A stretch of DNA of 64,000 bases from contig NZ_CP134771.1 of assembly GCF_031880315.1 (NCBI RefSeq), positions 1,426,001 through 1,490,000 of the forward strand, written 5' to 3'. Each line of letters starts with the position of its first letter. The first letter of the stretch is position 1. This document shows, in pieces, positions 1 through 9,369 of this stretch. The DNA is from Pseudomonas baltica (lineage in GTDB: Bacteria > Pseudomonadota > Gammaproteobacteria > Pseudomonadales > Pseudomonadaceae). Position numbers and translations under genes: made by a program. The notes under the pieces were generated by a model. That model did not search any database. It was not told the origin of the DNA and saw only the letters and a list, made by a program, of their open reading frames with translations.

Positions 1-77
1 GCGAAGCCCCCTCGTTGTACGATGCCCGCGGATCGACCTCCCGGCTGGCCAAGCAACGACCGCTCAGCCAGGCGTAA
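1..77 (+). CDS. flgN: FlgN flagellar export chaperone, C-terminal end only
   Basis: The window opens inside a reading frame whose codons start at base 3 and stop with TAA at 75-77. The last residues read [20 protein letters not shown] then LSQA, which I recognise as the conserved tail of Pseudomonas FlgN (LYD-RGST and RPLSQA). FlgN is the cytoplasmic chaperone for the hook-associated proteins FlgK and FlgL. The next gene, flgZ, is its usual neighbour in the flgM-flgN-flgZ arrangement of pseudomonads, which supports the call. Only about 24 residues are visible. Confidence 0.75.
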   Translation, partial: EAPSLYDARGSTSRLAKQRPLSQA

Positions 78-156
78 GCACCCTCTATCAAGAGGCGCAA
101 CAAGCTGGCAGAATGCCAGCCACTGGATGTCGATTTTGCCTGGAGATACAAGCACC

Positions 157-912
157 GTGTTCAACGTCTCAAACGCCGAAGACGCTCCGCAGCCGCCGAA
201 GGTGCTCACCACACCACTGGAAATTGCGTCGAATCTGCGCGCCCTGGAAAAATCCCACGATCCGTTGACCATCACCTTTGCCGATCGTGCCCAGCGCTTC
301 CAGACTTTTCTGGTCGACGTCGATCATAAAAATTCCACCATGGCCCTGGACGAAATGATCCCGCGCGATGGCGAAAAGTACCTGCAGGCGGGCGAACCGT
401 TCCGGGTCGAAGGCTTCCACGACGGGATACGTATCGCCTGGGAATGCCACAGCATGATGACCGTGGTCGACAGCGCAGATAACGGCCGCAGCTACCGCGG
501 CGACATGCCCCGCGAAGTCCTCTATCACCAGCGCCGCAACGCCTTTCGTGCCGCCCTCAAGCTGACTGCCCTGGTGGACGTCGAACTCGCCGGCGACAAG
601 CTCAAGAATTCGCTCAGGGGCAAGCTGCTGGATATCTCCGCGACCGGCTGCAAGCTGCGTTTCGACGGCGACCACAGCGAAGCGCTGCAACTGGGCCAGA
701 TCTACGAGCGCTACACCGCGCACCTGCCCACGCCATACACCAGGCTCACCACTGCGGTGGAACTGCGGCACTTGCATTACGAGGAAAGCCTGGGCATCAC
801 CTTCGCCGGCGTACGCTTTCACAACATCTCTGCGGCGACCCTGCGCAATGTCGAGAACTTCGTCTTCCAGCTGCAGCGCGAAGCGCGACGGTTCGACAAA
901 GACGATTTCTGA
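157..912 (+). CDS. flgZ: PilZ-domain flagellar brake protein FlgZ (YcgR-like)
   Basis: Cytoplasmic c-di-GMP receptor that slows or stops the flagellar motor when c-di-GMP is high. The protein has an N-terminal YcgR domain (about residues 20-115) and a C-terminal PilZ domain. The c-di-GMP motif QRRNAFR (RxxxR) lies near residue 127, and [11 protein letters not shown] matches the (D/N)xSxxG motif. I chose the GTG at 157, giving 251 residues, because GGAG sits 11 bases upstream and the protein then begins [15 protein letters not shown], the usual FlgZ start. An in-frame ATG at 127 is the alternative. The gene follows flgN by 79 bases and is probably co-transcribed with it. Confidence 0.88.
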   Translation: MFNVSNAEDAPQPPKVLTTPLEIASNLRALEKSHDPLTITFADRAQRFQTFLVDVDHKNSTMALDEMIPRDGEKYLQAGEPFRVEGFHDGIRIAWECHSMMTVVDSADNGRSYRGDMPREVLYHQRRNAFRAALKLTALVDVELAGDKLKNSLRGKLLDISATGCKLRFDGDHSEALQLGQIYERYTAHLPTPYTRLTTAVELRHLHYEESLGITFAGVRFHNISAATLRNVENFVFQLQREARRFDKDDF

Positions 913-919
913 GACGCAC

Positions 920-1017
920 CTGTAGCGAGGGGGCTCGCCCCTTCCCCCCGGAAAAACTGCACCAGGCCCCTTGTCAGGGCCTGATACATCTTTCGCGGGC
1001 AAGCCCCCCTCGCGACG
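920..1017. repeat. REP-like inverted pair between convergent genes
   Basis: A TGTAGCGAGGGGGCTCGCCC arm at about 921-940 faces a GCGGGCAAGCCCCCCTCGCG arm at about 994-1013. Between them, 963-983 can fold into a small hairpin (CAGGCCC/GGGCCTG). The element fills the gap between flgZ and the convergent MFS gene and may also stop transcription from both sides. Confidence 0.7.
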
Positions 1018-1020
1018 TCA

Positions 1021-2298
1021 TCACGTCTTGGCTGGTTCATCCTGCATCTGATCCTGCACCACTTGCTCATCGACCCGCGGATCCAATGCCGCCACCAAAG
1101 GCGAGCTGGTCATGTTGTCCGGCATGGCCACGTGATGCAGAGGCGCGTCGTCCACCACGTGCAGATTGGTGACCGCCTTGGGTCGGATCAGGACCACCAG
1201 CAACAGGGCAAAAAAGCCGAAGAACACGTAAAGCATCTGACTGCCGAAGTAGTTCATCAGCACCCCCGCCAGCAGCGGCCCGATACAGGCGCCGACACCG
1301 TAGGTCACCAGCAGCATGGCGGTGAGTGAAACCCGCCGCTCGCCCTCGACATGGTCGTTGGCGAATGCCACCGCCAACGGATACAGGCAGAACTGCAGCA
1401 AGGACACGACAAAGCCCGCAACAAACATCACTTCTACCGGCGCCCTCCCCCACACGGCCAATGGCACCGAGGCCAGCACGACCCCCACTGCCATGCAGCG
1501 AATCAACAGCGGTCGATCATAGCGATCCGAAAGCCAGCCCAGCGGCCACTGCACAACCAGCCCGGCGAAAATGCAACTCCCCATGAACAGCCCGACCTGC
1601 TCGGTACTCATGCCTTGCTGCGTGGCGTACAGCGGTGCCAGACCATAGAACGAACCAATGATCAGGCCCGCCGTCAGCACCGTGGTCAGCGACTGCGGCA
1701 CCCGCTGCATGAAGAACCGCGGCTCCATGGGCGCCGGATGCAGCGGTGAAGGGTGAATGCCGCGGATCAGCGCCACCGGCACCAGGCACAGGGTGAAGCA
1801 CAGCGCCACCAGCATCAGCAGTTCGTTGCCCAGCCCCGGGTGGATCACCAGGATCAACTGCCCCAGCGTCAAACCCAGGTAGGAGGCGATCATGTAGCCG
1901 CTGAACACCAGCCCACGCTGGCGCGCTTCGGCCTGCTCATTGAGCCAGCTCTCGATGACCATGTACTGGCACATCATGCCGAGGCCGACGATCACCCGCA
2001 GAATGATCCAGGCCGGCAGATAATCCACCAGCCCGTGGCCCAACACCGCCGCAGCGACGATACCCGCGCAGGCGGCGTAGGCACGTATATGCCCGACCCG
2101 GGCAATCAGCCGGTGACCGATCTTGCCCCCCAGAGCCAAGCCGAAATAGTTGGCCGCCATCAAGGCGCCCACCCATATACCGTCGACATGCTCGGCCGCC
2201 AGGCGCAAGCCCAGGTAAGTGCTGAGCAGGCCCGAACCGATCAACATCATCAGGGCGGCGAAATACAGCGCGCGAAAATTTTTCCAGATCTGGCGCAT
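1021..2298 (-). CDS. MFS transporter, YcaD-like
   Basis: Inner-membrane major facilitator of 425 residues with about 12 hydrophobic segments. It resembles E. coli YcaD in the N-terminal helices (YLGLRLA then GALMAANYFGLALGGKIG), in VIESWLNEQAEARQRG after TM4, and in QWPLGWLSDRYDRPLLI at the TM8-TM9 loop. The substrate is unknown. The start MRQIWKNFRALYF at 2298 is chosen because the preceding 42 in-frame codons read as non-coding sequence; AAGGAG lies about 15 bases upstream, which is long. The glutamine-synthetase-like gene upstream is on the same strand, 103 bases away, so the two could share a transcript. Confidence 0.8.
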   Translation of the reverse strand: MRQIWKNFRALYFAALMMLIGSGLLSTYLGLRLAAEHVDGIWVGALMAANYFGLALGGKIGHRLIARVGHIRAYAACAGIVAAAVLGHGLVDYLPAWIILRVIVGLGMMCQYMVIESWLNEQAEARQRGLVFSGYMIASYLGLTLGQLILVIHPGLGNELLMLVALCFTLCLVPVALIRGIHPSPLHPAPMEPRFFMQRVPQSLTTVLTAGLIIGSFYGLAPLYATQQGMSTEQVGLFMGSCIFAGLVVQWPLGWLSDRYDRPLLIRCMAVGVVLASVPLAVWGRAPVEVMFVAGFVVSLLQFCLYPLAVAFANDHVEGERRVSLTAMLLVTYGVGACIGPLLAGVLMNYFGSQMLYVFFGFFALLLVVLIRPKAVTNLHVVDDAPLHHVAMPDNMTSSPLVAALDPRVDEQVVQDQMQDEPAKT

Positions 2299-2401
2299 CG
2301 GCGTTCCGAGCGGCTCCTTGAGGTGATGGAAACAACAAAAGACCGGATGCTCGCCAACACGAACACCGGTCAAACCGCTAAAGCCGCGACATCCCCTCCT
2401 G

Positions 2402-3745
2402 CTAAGCGTGGGCCGCCAGTACACGGCGCTCCCAGGGGGTAATCTCGTTGAAAAAGCTGATCAGTTCGAGCTGCTTGCTCGCACCAAAGCCTTCGATGAA
2501 CTCCTTGCCGAACAGTTCCTTGGCAAGCTCGCTGCGTGTCAGACGCTCCAATGCAGCGTGCAAGGTACAAGGCAGCGACAAATTATCCGGCACAGTCATT
2601 TCGCCCTGCACCGGCGCACTCGGCTCCAGCCTGCGCTCGATGCCATGCAAGCCGGCCGCCAGACTCGCGGCAATGGCCAGGTAGGGATTGGCATCGGCGC
2701 CAGGCAGACGGTTCTCGACCCGCCGCGCCGCCGGCGAACTGGCCGGAATACGCAGGCCCGCCGCGCGGTTGTCCAGCGACCAGCACGCGTTGTTCGGCGA
2801 GGCGTAGGGATGAATGAAGCGGTGGTAGGAGTTGACGTTCGGCGCCAGCAACGCGGTGAAGTCAGCCATAGCCGCCTGTTGGCCGCCGATGAAGTGACGA
2901 AACATCGCCGTCGGCTCCCCGGCCGTATCACTGAACACGTTGCGACCGCTGTCCAGGGCGATCAGGCTCTGGTGAATATGCATCGAACTGCCCGCGGTAT
3001 GCGCCAACGGCTTGGCCATGCACACCACCATCAAGCCGTGCTTGAGGCCGACCTCCTTGAGCAGGTGCTTGAACAGCAGCGTCTGATCGGCCAGCAGCAA
3101 CGGGTCGCCGTGCAGCAGATTGATCTCGAACTGGCTGACACCCATCTCGTGCATAAAGGTATCGCGTGGCAGGCCCAAGGCCGCCATGCAGCGATAGACC
3201 TCACTGAAAAACGGCCTCAGGCCATTGTTGGAGCTGACACTGAAGGCGCTGGCACCGTCTTCGCGACGCCCGTCCAGACCCTTGGGCGGCAAGAAGGGCT
3301 GCTGGGGATCGCGATGCCGATCGAACACGTAGAACTCGAGCTCGGTGGCCACCACCGGCGCCAATCCCTGGGCTGCATAGCGGGCGATCACGGCCTTGAG
3401 CTGGCCGCGTGTGGACAAGCACGAGGGCTGACCATCGAGCTCTTCGGCATCGCAGATCGCCAGCGCACGCGGCTGATCGCTCCAGGGCAGTCGATAGAGC
3501 TGGGTCAGATCAGGCACCAGAGCCAGGTCGCCATCATCCGCGCCGTAGAATTCGGCGGCCGGGTAGCCGCCCATGATGCATTGCAGGAGTACCCCCCGCG
3601 CCAATTGCAGGCGGCGCCCTTGCTCAAAGCCCTCGGCGGTCATGACCTTGCCGCGGGGCACGCCATTGAGATCGGGGGTGATACATTCGATTTCATCAAT
3701 GCCCGTCAGGCGCTCGGCGAGGGAGCGCGGGCAAGCGGTCGTCAT
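2402..3745 (-). CDS. Glutamine synthetase-family enzyme, probable glutamate-polyamine ligase
   Basis: A 447-residue member of the glutamine synthetase superfamily, closest in character to the PuuA/SpuI (PauA) enzymes that gamma-glutamylate putrescine and other polyamines. Visible motifs are the beta-Grasp region (EFYGADDGDLALVPDL), the metal-binding ATELEFYVF, SSMHIHQSL in the ATP/glutamate site, and RVENRLPGADANPYLAIAAS near the end. The ATG at 3745 has AAGGA seven bases upstream. Pseudomonads carry several such paralogues with different amine preferences, and no polyamine gene lies beside this one, so the substrate stays open. Confidence 0.8.
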   Translation of the reverse strand: MTTACPRSLAERLTGIDEIECITPDLNGVPRGKVMTAEGFEQGRRLQLARGVLLQCIMGGYPAAEFYGADDGDLALVPDLTQLYRLPWSDQPRALAICDAEELDGQPSCLSTRGQLKAVIARYAAQGLAPVVATELEFYVFDRHRDPQQPFLPPKGLDGRREDGASAFSVSSNNGLRPFFSEVYRCMAALGLPRDTFMHEMGVSQFEINLLHGDPLLLADQTLLFKHLLKEVGLKHGLMVVCMAKPLAHTAGSSMHIHQSLIALDSGRNVFSDTAGEPTAMFRHFIGGQQAAMADFTALLAPNVNSYHRFIHPYASPNNACWSLDNRAAGLRIPASSPAARRVENRLPGADANPYLAIAASLAAGLHGIERRLEPSAPVQGEMTVPDNLSLPCTLHAALERLTRSELAKELFGKEFIEGFGASKQLELISFFNEITPWERRVLAAHA

Positions 3746-4200
3746 GACTCGATCCTTGTGAGAACACGCCGGGATGGCTGCCTCGACAAAATCGCATTGC
3801 ACTGGACAAAGATCAAGCGGCGCGCCGACATCGCCAGGCTTCGCGATTGGCGCGGGGGACCGACCTCTTCGGCGGCGACGGGGTCCGCAGCACCACCGCT
3901 CACACCCAGGACCCAGAGCGATTGTTACACTCCACGCAAGAGCCTGTTACCGAATGCCTGGCGCGAATACGTCAAAATATGTCTAAGCTGAAAACCGGGC
4001 AGTCATATAGATGACTTATCTTGCACGCGCCTTATTATTTCACGAAACAAACCCAACGCGCGCGCTACCAAAAGTCGCACCTGCCCCCAAGCAGCACTTC
4101 GCCTTGCGTAGACAAGGTACAACCGTGATCACCACGCAACAGGCCTCACTGCGCGCATCCATTGCGGATCGCTCGCTGACGTCTGCTGCAGGAGCCCTGC
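3746..4200. promoter_or_regulatory. Intergenic region with a palindrome (4001-4016), probable gluconate dehydrogenase promoter
   Basis: This 455-base gap separates the divergent ligase gene from the dehydrogenase operon. I see no credible gene in it. The palindrome AGTCATATAGATGACT at 4001-4016 (6-base arms, 4-base spacer) lies about 185 bases before the first dehydrogenase gene and could be an operator. A TATTATTTCAC stretch follows at about 4030. I cannot name the regulator. Confidence 0.35.
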
Positions 4201-4950
4201 ATGACCGACAAGCCCAACAAGGGAGTGACCCGCAGGCAACTGCTGTTTACCTCCGCCACCACCGTCGCCGTGGGCGCCGCGGCCAGCGCCAAGGCCGCGA
4301 CCCTGGTGGGCGTACCGCAATGGATCCCCTTCGACCACAACGGCCCTCAGCACTACGACACTCCAGGCTGGCAATTCTTCAGCGCTGAACAGGGCCGAGA
4401 AGTCGAAGCCATCGTCGAACGCCTGATCCCGGCCGACGACCTCAGCGTCAGCGGCAAGGACGCCGGTTGCGCGGTGTTCATCGACCGCCAGCTGGCCGGC
4501 GAATACGGCACTTTTGCCCGCTTGTACCGCGAAGGTCCGTTCGAAAAAGGCACGCCGACCCAAGGCGACCAGTCGCCGCTCAACCCGCGCGAGCGCTACA
4601 ACCTGGGCCTCGCCGCGCTGGGTAAATATTGCCAGGCGCAGTTCCAGAAACCCTTCAGCGGCCTGTCCGCCGAACAGCGCGATCAGGTCCTGGCCGCATT
4701 GGAGAACGGCACGGCGCAATTCGATGGCGTCGACAGCAAGCTGTTTTTCCAGCAAGTGCTCGGCAACACCATGGAAGGCTTTTTCGCCGACCCGATCTAC
4801 GGCGGCAACCGTGAAATGGTGTCCTGGAAGATGATCGGCTTTCCCGGTGCCCGCTACGACTACCGCGACTACATCGGCCAGCACAACCAGAAACTCGATC
4901 TGGTGCCGCTCTCCATCATCGGCAGCTCCGCCTGGAACAAGAAGGGTTAA
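4201..4950 (+). CDS. Gluconate 2-dehydrogenase small (subunit 3) protein, Tat-exported
   Basis: First gene of a three-gene membrane-bound dehydrogenase operon. The 249-residue protein starts with a twin-arginine signal (TRRQLLF at residues 10-16, then a hydrophobic stretch ending SAKA). The mature part fits the gluconate 2-dehydrogenase subunit 3 family (EQGREVEAIVERLIPADDLS, then GCAVFIDRQLAG). This subunit is thought to carry the FAD subunit, which has no signal of its own, through the Tat system and to complete the periplasmic enzyme. The flavoprotein gene starts 5 bases after its stop. The substrate could be gluconate or a related sugar acid. Confidence 0.88.
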   Translation: MTDKPNKGVTRRQLLFTSATTVAVGAAASAKAATLVGVPQWIPFDHNGPQHYDTPGWQFFSAEQGREVEAIVERLIPADDLSVSGKDAGCAVFIDRQLAGEYGTFARLYREGPFEKGTPTQGDQSPLNPRERYNLGLAALGKYCQAQFQKPFSGLSAEQRDQVLAALENGTAQFDGVDSKLFFQQVLGNTMEGFFADPIYGGNREMVSWKMIGFPGARYDYRDYIGQHNQKLDLVPLSIIGSSAWNKKG

Positions 4951-4955
4951 TCCGC

Positions 4956-6719
4956 ATGGCCAAGAAACTACCTTCCACTGACATCGTGGTTGTCGGGCTC
5001 GGCTGGGCCGGATCCATCATCGCCAACGAACTGGCCGACACCGGCCTGAACGTCATCGGCTTCGAACGCGGCCCCTGGCGCGATACCGCCAGCGACTTCA
5101 ACCTTGCCTCGGCGGCCGACGAACTGCGCTACAACCGCCGCCAGGAGTTGATGCTGCGCACCAAGCAGAACACCTGCACGATGCGCAACAGCGCCAGCGA
5201 AACCGCCTTGCCGATGCGCACCTGGGGCTCGTTCCACCCCGGCAACGGTACCGGCGGTGCCGGCAACCACTGGGCCGGCATCGCCTTTCGCTTCCAGCCC
5301 CACGAATTTCGCCTGCACAGCCACCTCACCGAGCGTTACGGCAAGGAGCTGCCAACTGAATTGACCCTGCAGGACTGGGGCACCGACTGGGAAGAAATGG
5401 AGCCCTACTACGCCGCGTTCGACCGCTTGGCAGGCGTGTCCGGCAAGGCCGGCAATATCAAGGGCCAGATCATCGAGGGCGGCAACACCTTCGAAGGCGC
5501 CCGCTCGGCCGAATACCCTAATCCGCCCACCCTGCAGACCTACGCCCCGACCCTGTTCGCCGAGGCGGCCCGCAACATGGGCTACAAGCCGTTCCCGGTG
5601 CCCTCGGCGCTGGTCTCGCAGCCTTACACCAACTCCCTTGGCGTGAAGATGGGGCCATGCACCTATTGCGGCTTCTGCACCAACTACGGCTGCGCCAACT
5701 ACTCCAAGGCCAGCGCCATTACCACGGTGTTGCCCGCACTGATCCGCAAGCCCAACTTCACCGCGGTGACCAACGCCGAAGTGCTCAAGGTGACGATGGA
5801 CAGCACGGGCACCAAGGCCACCGGGATCATCTATGTGGATGCCAATGGCGATGAATTCGAGCAGCCGGCGGACCTGGTGGTGATCTCGGCGTTCATCTTC
5901 GAAAACGTGCGGCTGATGTTGCTGTCCGGGGTCGGCAAGCCCTACGATCCGGTCAGCAACACCGGCACCACCGGGCGCAACTACGCGTACCAGACCGCCA
6001 ACAGCGTGCAGATGTTCTTCGATGACAAGAACTTCAACCCCTTCATCGGTGGTGGCGCCATCGGTATGGGCATCGACGAGTTCAACAACGACAACTTCGA
6101 CCACTCCGGCCTCGGCTTCATGGGTGGCGGCAGTACCCGCGTGACACCGATCGGCGCCGCGCCCATCGACTCGCGACCGGTTCCGCCAGGCACCCCGGCC
6201 TGGGGCGCGAAATGGAAGCAGGCCACGGTCAAGAACTACCTCAGCACCATGTCCATCGGTTGCGAGGCCAGCAGTTACTCGGTGCGCACCAACTACCTGT
6301 CGCTGGACCCGAACTACGTCGACCCCCATGGCCGTCCGCTGCTGCGCATCACCTTCGACTTCCCGGAAAACGATCGCAAGATGGCCAAATACTGCATCGG
6401 CAAGGTCGCGGAAATCGCCAAGAGCATGAATCCGCGCGAAATGGTCGTGAAAAGCCAGCAAGGCCATTGGGACAGCGCGCCGTATCAGTCCTCGCACATC
6501 GTCGGCGGTTTCATCATGGGCGCCGATCCGGCCACCAGCTCGGTGAACAAGCACCTGCAGGTGTGGGGGGTGCCGAATCTGTTCGTGGTGGGCTCATCGG
6601 CCTTCCCGCAGAACCCCGGCTACAACCCGACCGGCACCGTGTGCGCCCTGGCGTTCAAGGCTGCGGATGCCATCCGCAGCCGCTACCTCAAACGTCCTGG
6701 GGAGATGATCAGCGTATGA
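4956..6719 (+). CDS. Gluconate 2-dehydrogenase-type FAD (GMC) flavoprotein subunit
   Basis: Catalytic subunit of 587 residues, GMC oxidoreductase family. The N-terminal dinucleotide motif GLGWAG is at residues 14-19. The C-terminal FAD/active-site region reads FVVGSSAFPQNPGYNPTGTV, with the histidine and asparagine area typical of the family. CTYCGFCTNYGC (about residues 234-245) is cysteine-rich, as in periplasmic sugar-acid dehydrogenases, and could hold an Fe-S centre. The enzyme oxidises the substrate in the periplasm and passes electrons to the cytochrome c subunit. Its stop overlaps the next start (ATGA). In P. aeruginosa the same trio is PA2264-PA2266. Confidence 0.9.
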   Translation: MAKKLPSTDIVVVGLGWAGSIIANELADTGLNVIGFERGPWRDTASDFNLASAADELRYNRRQELMLRTKQNTCTMRNSASETALPMRTWGSFHPGNGTGGAGNHWAGIAFRFQPHEFRLHSHLTERYGKELPTELTLQDWGTDWEEMEPYYAAFDRLAGVSGKAGNIKGQIIEGGNTFEGARSAEYPNPPTLQTYAPTLFAEAARNMGYKPFPVPSALVSQPYTNSLGVKMGPCTYCGFCTNYGCANYSKASAITTVLPALIRKPNFTAVTNAEVLKVTMDSTGTKATGIIYVDANGDEFEQPADLVVISAFIFENVRLMLLSGVGKPYDPVSNTGTTGRNYAYQTANSVQMFFDDKNFNPFIGGGAIGMGIDEFNNDNFDHSGLGFMGGGSTRVTPIGAAPIDSRPVPPGTPAWGAKWKQATVKNYLSTMSIGCEASSYSVRTNYLSLDPNYVDPHGRPLLRITFDFPENDRKMAKYCIGKVAEIAKSMNPREMVVKSQQGHWDSAPYQSSHIVGGFIMGADPATSSVNKHLQVWGVPNLFVVGSSAFPQNPGYNPTGTVCALAFKAADAIRSRYLKRPGEMISV

Positions 6720-7942
6720 AAACCTCCCTTTCGTTGTGCGCCGGCCTGCTGGGCCTGGCGGTCGGTTACGCCCATGCTGGCACCGGCGGCGACTCTTACA
6801 ACCTGGTGGAAAAGGGCCGCTACCTGGCGACCCTGGGTGACTGCACCGCGTGCCATACCTTGCCGAACAAGCCGTTGTTTTCTGGCGGGGTGATACTCGA
6901 TACGCCGTTCGGCAAGCTGCTGGGCGCCAACATCACGCCGGACCCGGTCCACGGTATCGGCCGCTGGACGTTCGAGGACTTCCAGAAGGTCATGTCCGAG
7001 GGCCATAGCCCAGGCAACAAGCGCCTCTACGGGGCCATGCCGTTTACCGCGTACACCAAGGTGTCGCGCGAAGACAACATGGCGATCTGGGCCTACCTGC
7101 AAACCGTGCAGCCGTCGGACAATCCGGTGGAAACCAACCAGCTGCCCTTCCCTTTCAACATCCGCACCAGCCTGATCGGCTGGAACCTGCTGAACTTCAC
7201 CCAAGGCGAGTTCAAGGCCAATCCGCAAAAATCCGTGCAATGGAACCGCGGTGCATATCTGGTCGAAGGGCTGGGGCACTGCGGCACCTGCCATACGCCC
7301 AAGAGCATTATCGGCGGTGACGACAACGATCACTTCCTGGGCGGCAACAATCTGCAGGGCTGGGTAGCGCCGGACATCACCGCCAATCCCCACTCTGGCA
7401 TCGGTGGCTGGAGCGCCGAGGACATCGTCCAGTACCTGAAGACCGGCGCCAACCGCTTCGATATCGCTTCAGGCCCCATGGCTGAAGAGGTCGAGCATTC
7501 TTCGCAGCACTGGAAGGACGAAGACCTGATGGCGGTGGCGGTCTACCTCAAGGATGACCCCAAGACCGCCGAGGCGCCGAAGGCGTTGGCCGCCAACGAT
7601 CCGACCATGGTCGCCGGCAAGGCGATCTATGCCGATCGCTGCTCGGCGTGTCACGTCGGCAAGGGTGAAGGTGTCGAGGGCCTGTTCCCGAAACTGGCAG
7701 GCGCGCCGCTGGTCAATGGCAGCGATCCGGCGTCGATGATCCGCGTGGTGCTGTCCGGCAGTCGCGCTGGCTCCACCGACGCCGCACCGACGGCGCCGGC
7801 AATGCCGGCGTTCGGCTGGAACTTGTCGGATGATAACGTCGCGGCGGTGTTGACCTATGTACGCAACAGCTGGGGCAATGCTGCGCCAGCGGTGTCGAGC
7901 GGGGATGTGAAGGACCTGCGCGAGGCGTTGCGGACTAAATAG
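6716..7942 (+). CDS. Triheme cytochrome c subunit of the gluconate-type dehydrogenase
   Basis: A 408-residue periplasmic, membrane-anchored cytochrome with a Sec signal peptide (MKTSLSLCAGLLGLAVGYAHA). Three CxxCH heme sites are visible: CTACH at residue 43, CGTCH at about 189 and CSACH at about 309. This three-domain layout is that of cytochrome subunits that pass electrons from the flavoprotein to ubiquinone. The ATG at 6716 overlaps the flavoprotein stop by four bases, which indicates translational coupling. A longer upstream extension of the frame overlaps the flavoprotein gene and is not real. Confidence 0.92.
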   Translation: MKTSLSLCAGLLGLAVGYAHAGTGGDSYNLVEKGRYLATLGDCTACHTLPNKPLFSGGVILDTPFGKLLGANITPDPVHGIGRWTFEDFQKVMSEGHSPGNKRLYGAMPFTAYTKVSREDNMAIWAYLQTVQPSDNPVETNQLPFPFNIRTSLIGWNLLNFTQGEFKANPQKSVQWNRGAYLVEGLGHCGTCHTPKSIIGGDDNDHFLGGNNLQGWVAPDITANPHSGIGGWSAEDIVQYLKTGANRFDIASGPMAEEVEHSSQHWKDEDLMAVAVYLKDDPKTAEAPKALAANDPTMVAGKAIYADRCSACHVGKGEGVEGLFPKLAGAPLVNGSDPASMIRVVLSGSRAGSTDAAPTAPAMPAFGWNLSDDNVAAVLTYVRNSWGNAAPAVSSGDVKDLREALRTK

Positions 7943-7956
7943 TCGGTCGGCTTGCC

Positions 7957-8110
7957 GGCCCCTTCGCGGGCAAGCCTTGCTCCCACACGAGTGAGCCTCA
8001 CATTTGTGGCAGCAAGGCTCCCACACGACTGAGCCGTACATTTGTGACAGCAAGGCTCCCACACGAGTGAGCTGTACATTGTGGGAGCAAGGCTTGCCCG
8101 CGAAGAGGCC
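7957..8110. repeat. REP-like inverted pair enclosing a 38-bp tandem repeat
   Basis: The outer arms GGCCCCTTCGCGGGCAAGCC (about 7959-7978) and its near reverse complement (about 8090-8110) form a long imperfect palindrome. Inside lie three head-to-tail copies of a unit starting CTCCCACACGA: 7980-8017 and 8018-8055 (38 bp each) and 8056-8092 (37 bp). The copies differ at only a few positions. The element sits between two convergent genes. Confidence 0.8.
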
Positions 8111-8127
8111 CGCAAGATCGCCAACCA

Positions 8128-9369
8128 CTACGGCCGGGCAGCCAGATTATCCGCAGCCCGGTCCTTGCGCTCGTTCCGCACCCCCACCCAAAACCCCGTC
8201 AAGCCCAACACCGCCGCAATACTGAGTACCGTCGCGGCCGCTAATGCCGGGTCATGGCCCAGGCCCACCGCGCTGGTCGACAGCACCCCCACCAGCATCT
8301 GCGCAAAGCCATAGAACCCCGCCGCCGACCCCACCAAATGGGCGTCCACACTCAAGGCCTTGGTCATCGCCGCCGGGCTCGCCAGCCCCGCCCCAAGCGT
8401 CAACAGACAGATCGGGATCATCACCGTGAGCACACTCACCGCCCCGAGCAACACCACCGCCAGCAAGGTCAGCGCGCTGCCCAGGCCGATCAGGTTACCC
8501 ACCAGCAGCAACCTCTCCAGGCGCACGACGCGAATCAGCCGCCGTGTCAGGGCATTGCCGACGAACATCCCGACGATCAACATCCCCAGGTACAAGCCCA
8601 CCTCCTGCAATGGCCGATGCAACTCATCGACGAAGATGAACGGCGCCGCCGCGATAAAACCGTACATCGACGTCGTGGTGCAGCCACCGCCCAGTGCGTA
8701 GCCGACAAACGAGGGCAAACGCAACAGCCGCGAATAATCGCGCAGCAATGCCCTGAGGCTGACCTCACCAGACGGCCGACTGGTCTCTGGCAAGTGCCGC
8801 CAGCTGAAGAGCAAGGTCACCAGCCCCATGCCGCCCAGCACCACGAAGATCGAACGCCAGCCGAAATGCACCGACAGCAGCGAGCCCACCAGCGGCGCCA
8901 GGCCAGGCCCGGCCATGACCATCAGATTGAGCAATGCCAGGTCGCGGACCGAGTCATCGATGGTCGAAGTATCGCGTACCATGGCGCGCCCGAGCGCCAG
9001 CCCCGCGCAGCCGCCCAAGGCCTGCAGCAGACGGGCCGCGATCAGGGTATGAACATCACCGGCCAGCGATGCGAGAAGACTGCCTGCGGTATACAGCCCC
9101 AGCCCGAACAGCAACATGGGTCGGCGCCCCAGGCCATCGGACAGCGGGCCGTACACCAGCTGGCCGGCTGCCAGGCCGAGGATATAGACGCTGATGGTCA
9201 TCTGCATCGCCGCCGGGCTGACATCGAAAGCCCGCGCCGCAGCCGGCAGCGCTGGAACGAACATGTGCATGGCGAGTGTGCCGCTGATGGTAATCATGAC
9301 CAGCAGCCAGAGGGGAGGTTTGACGATGGGTGATGCAACGGGGATTGCCGCAGGGCGAACGTCGGACAT
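8128..9369 (-). CDS. Bcr/CflA-family multidrug MFS transporter
   Basis: Inner-membrane drug:proton antiporter of 413 residues with 12 predicted membrane segments. Family signs are MHMFVPALPAAARAF in TM1, QLVYGPLSDGLGRRPMLL between TM2 and TM3, and the antiporter motif C-like region LMVMAGPGLAPLVGSLL. The start at 9369 begins MSDVRPAAIPVASP. The gene stands alone, convergent with the dehydrogenase operon and divergent from arn. The substrate cannot be told from sequence; bicyclomycin, chloramphenicol or sulfonamide are typical for the family. Confidence 0.87.
   Translation of the reverse strand: MSDVRPAAIPVASPIVKPPLWLLVMITISGTLAMHMFVPALPAAARAFDVSPAAMQMTISVYILGLAAGQLVYGPLSDGLGRRPMLLFGLGLYTAGSLLASLAGDVHTLIAARLLQALGGCAGLALGRAMVRDTSTIDDSVRDLALLNLMVMAGPGLAPLVGSLLSVHFGWRSIFVVLGGMGLVTLLFSWRHLPETSRPSGEVSLRALLRDYSRLLRLPSFVGYALGGGCTTTSMYGFIAAAPFIFVDELHRPLQEVGLYLGMLIVGMFVGNALTRRLIRVVRLERLLLVGNLIGLGSALTLLAVVLLGAVSVLTVMIPICLLTLGAGLASPAAMTKALSVDAHLVGSAAGFYGFAQMLVGVLSTSAVGLGHDPALAAATVLSIAAVLGLTGFWVGVRNERKDRAADNLAARP

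Noticed and set aside
2408..3991. 527-codon open frame opposite the ligase gene
   Set aside because: Antisense shadow; the glutamine-synthetase motifs are on the minus strand.
4968..6554. 528-codon open frame opposite the flavoprotein gene
   Set aside because: Shadow of the GMC flavoprotein; Ala/Val/Gly/His-rich with no recognisable motif.
7980..8092. Three 38-bp repeats considered as a CRISPR array
   Set aside because: The units are directly adjacent without spacers and lie inside a REP palindrome; there are no cas genes.
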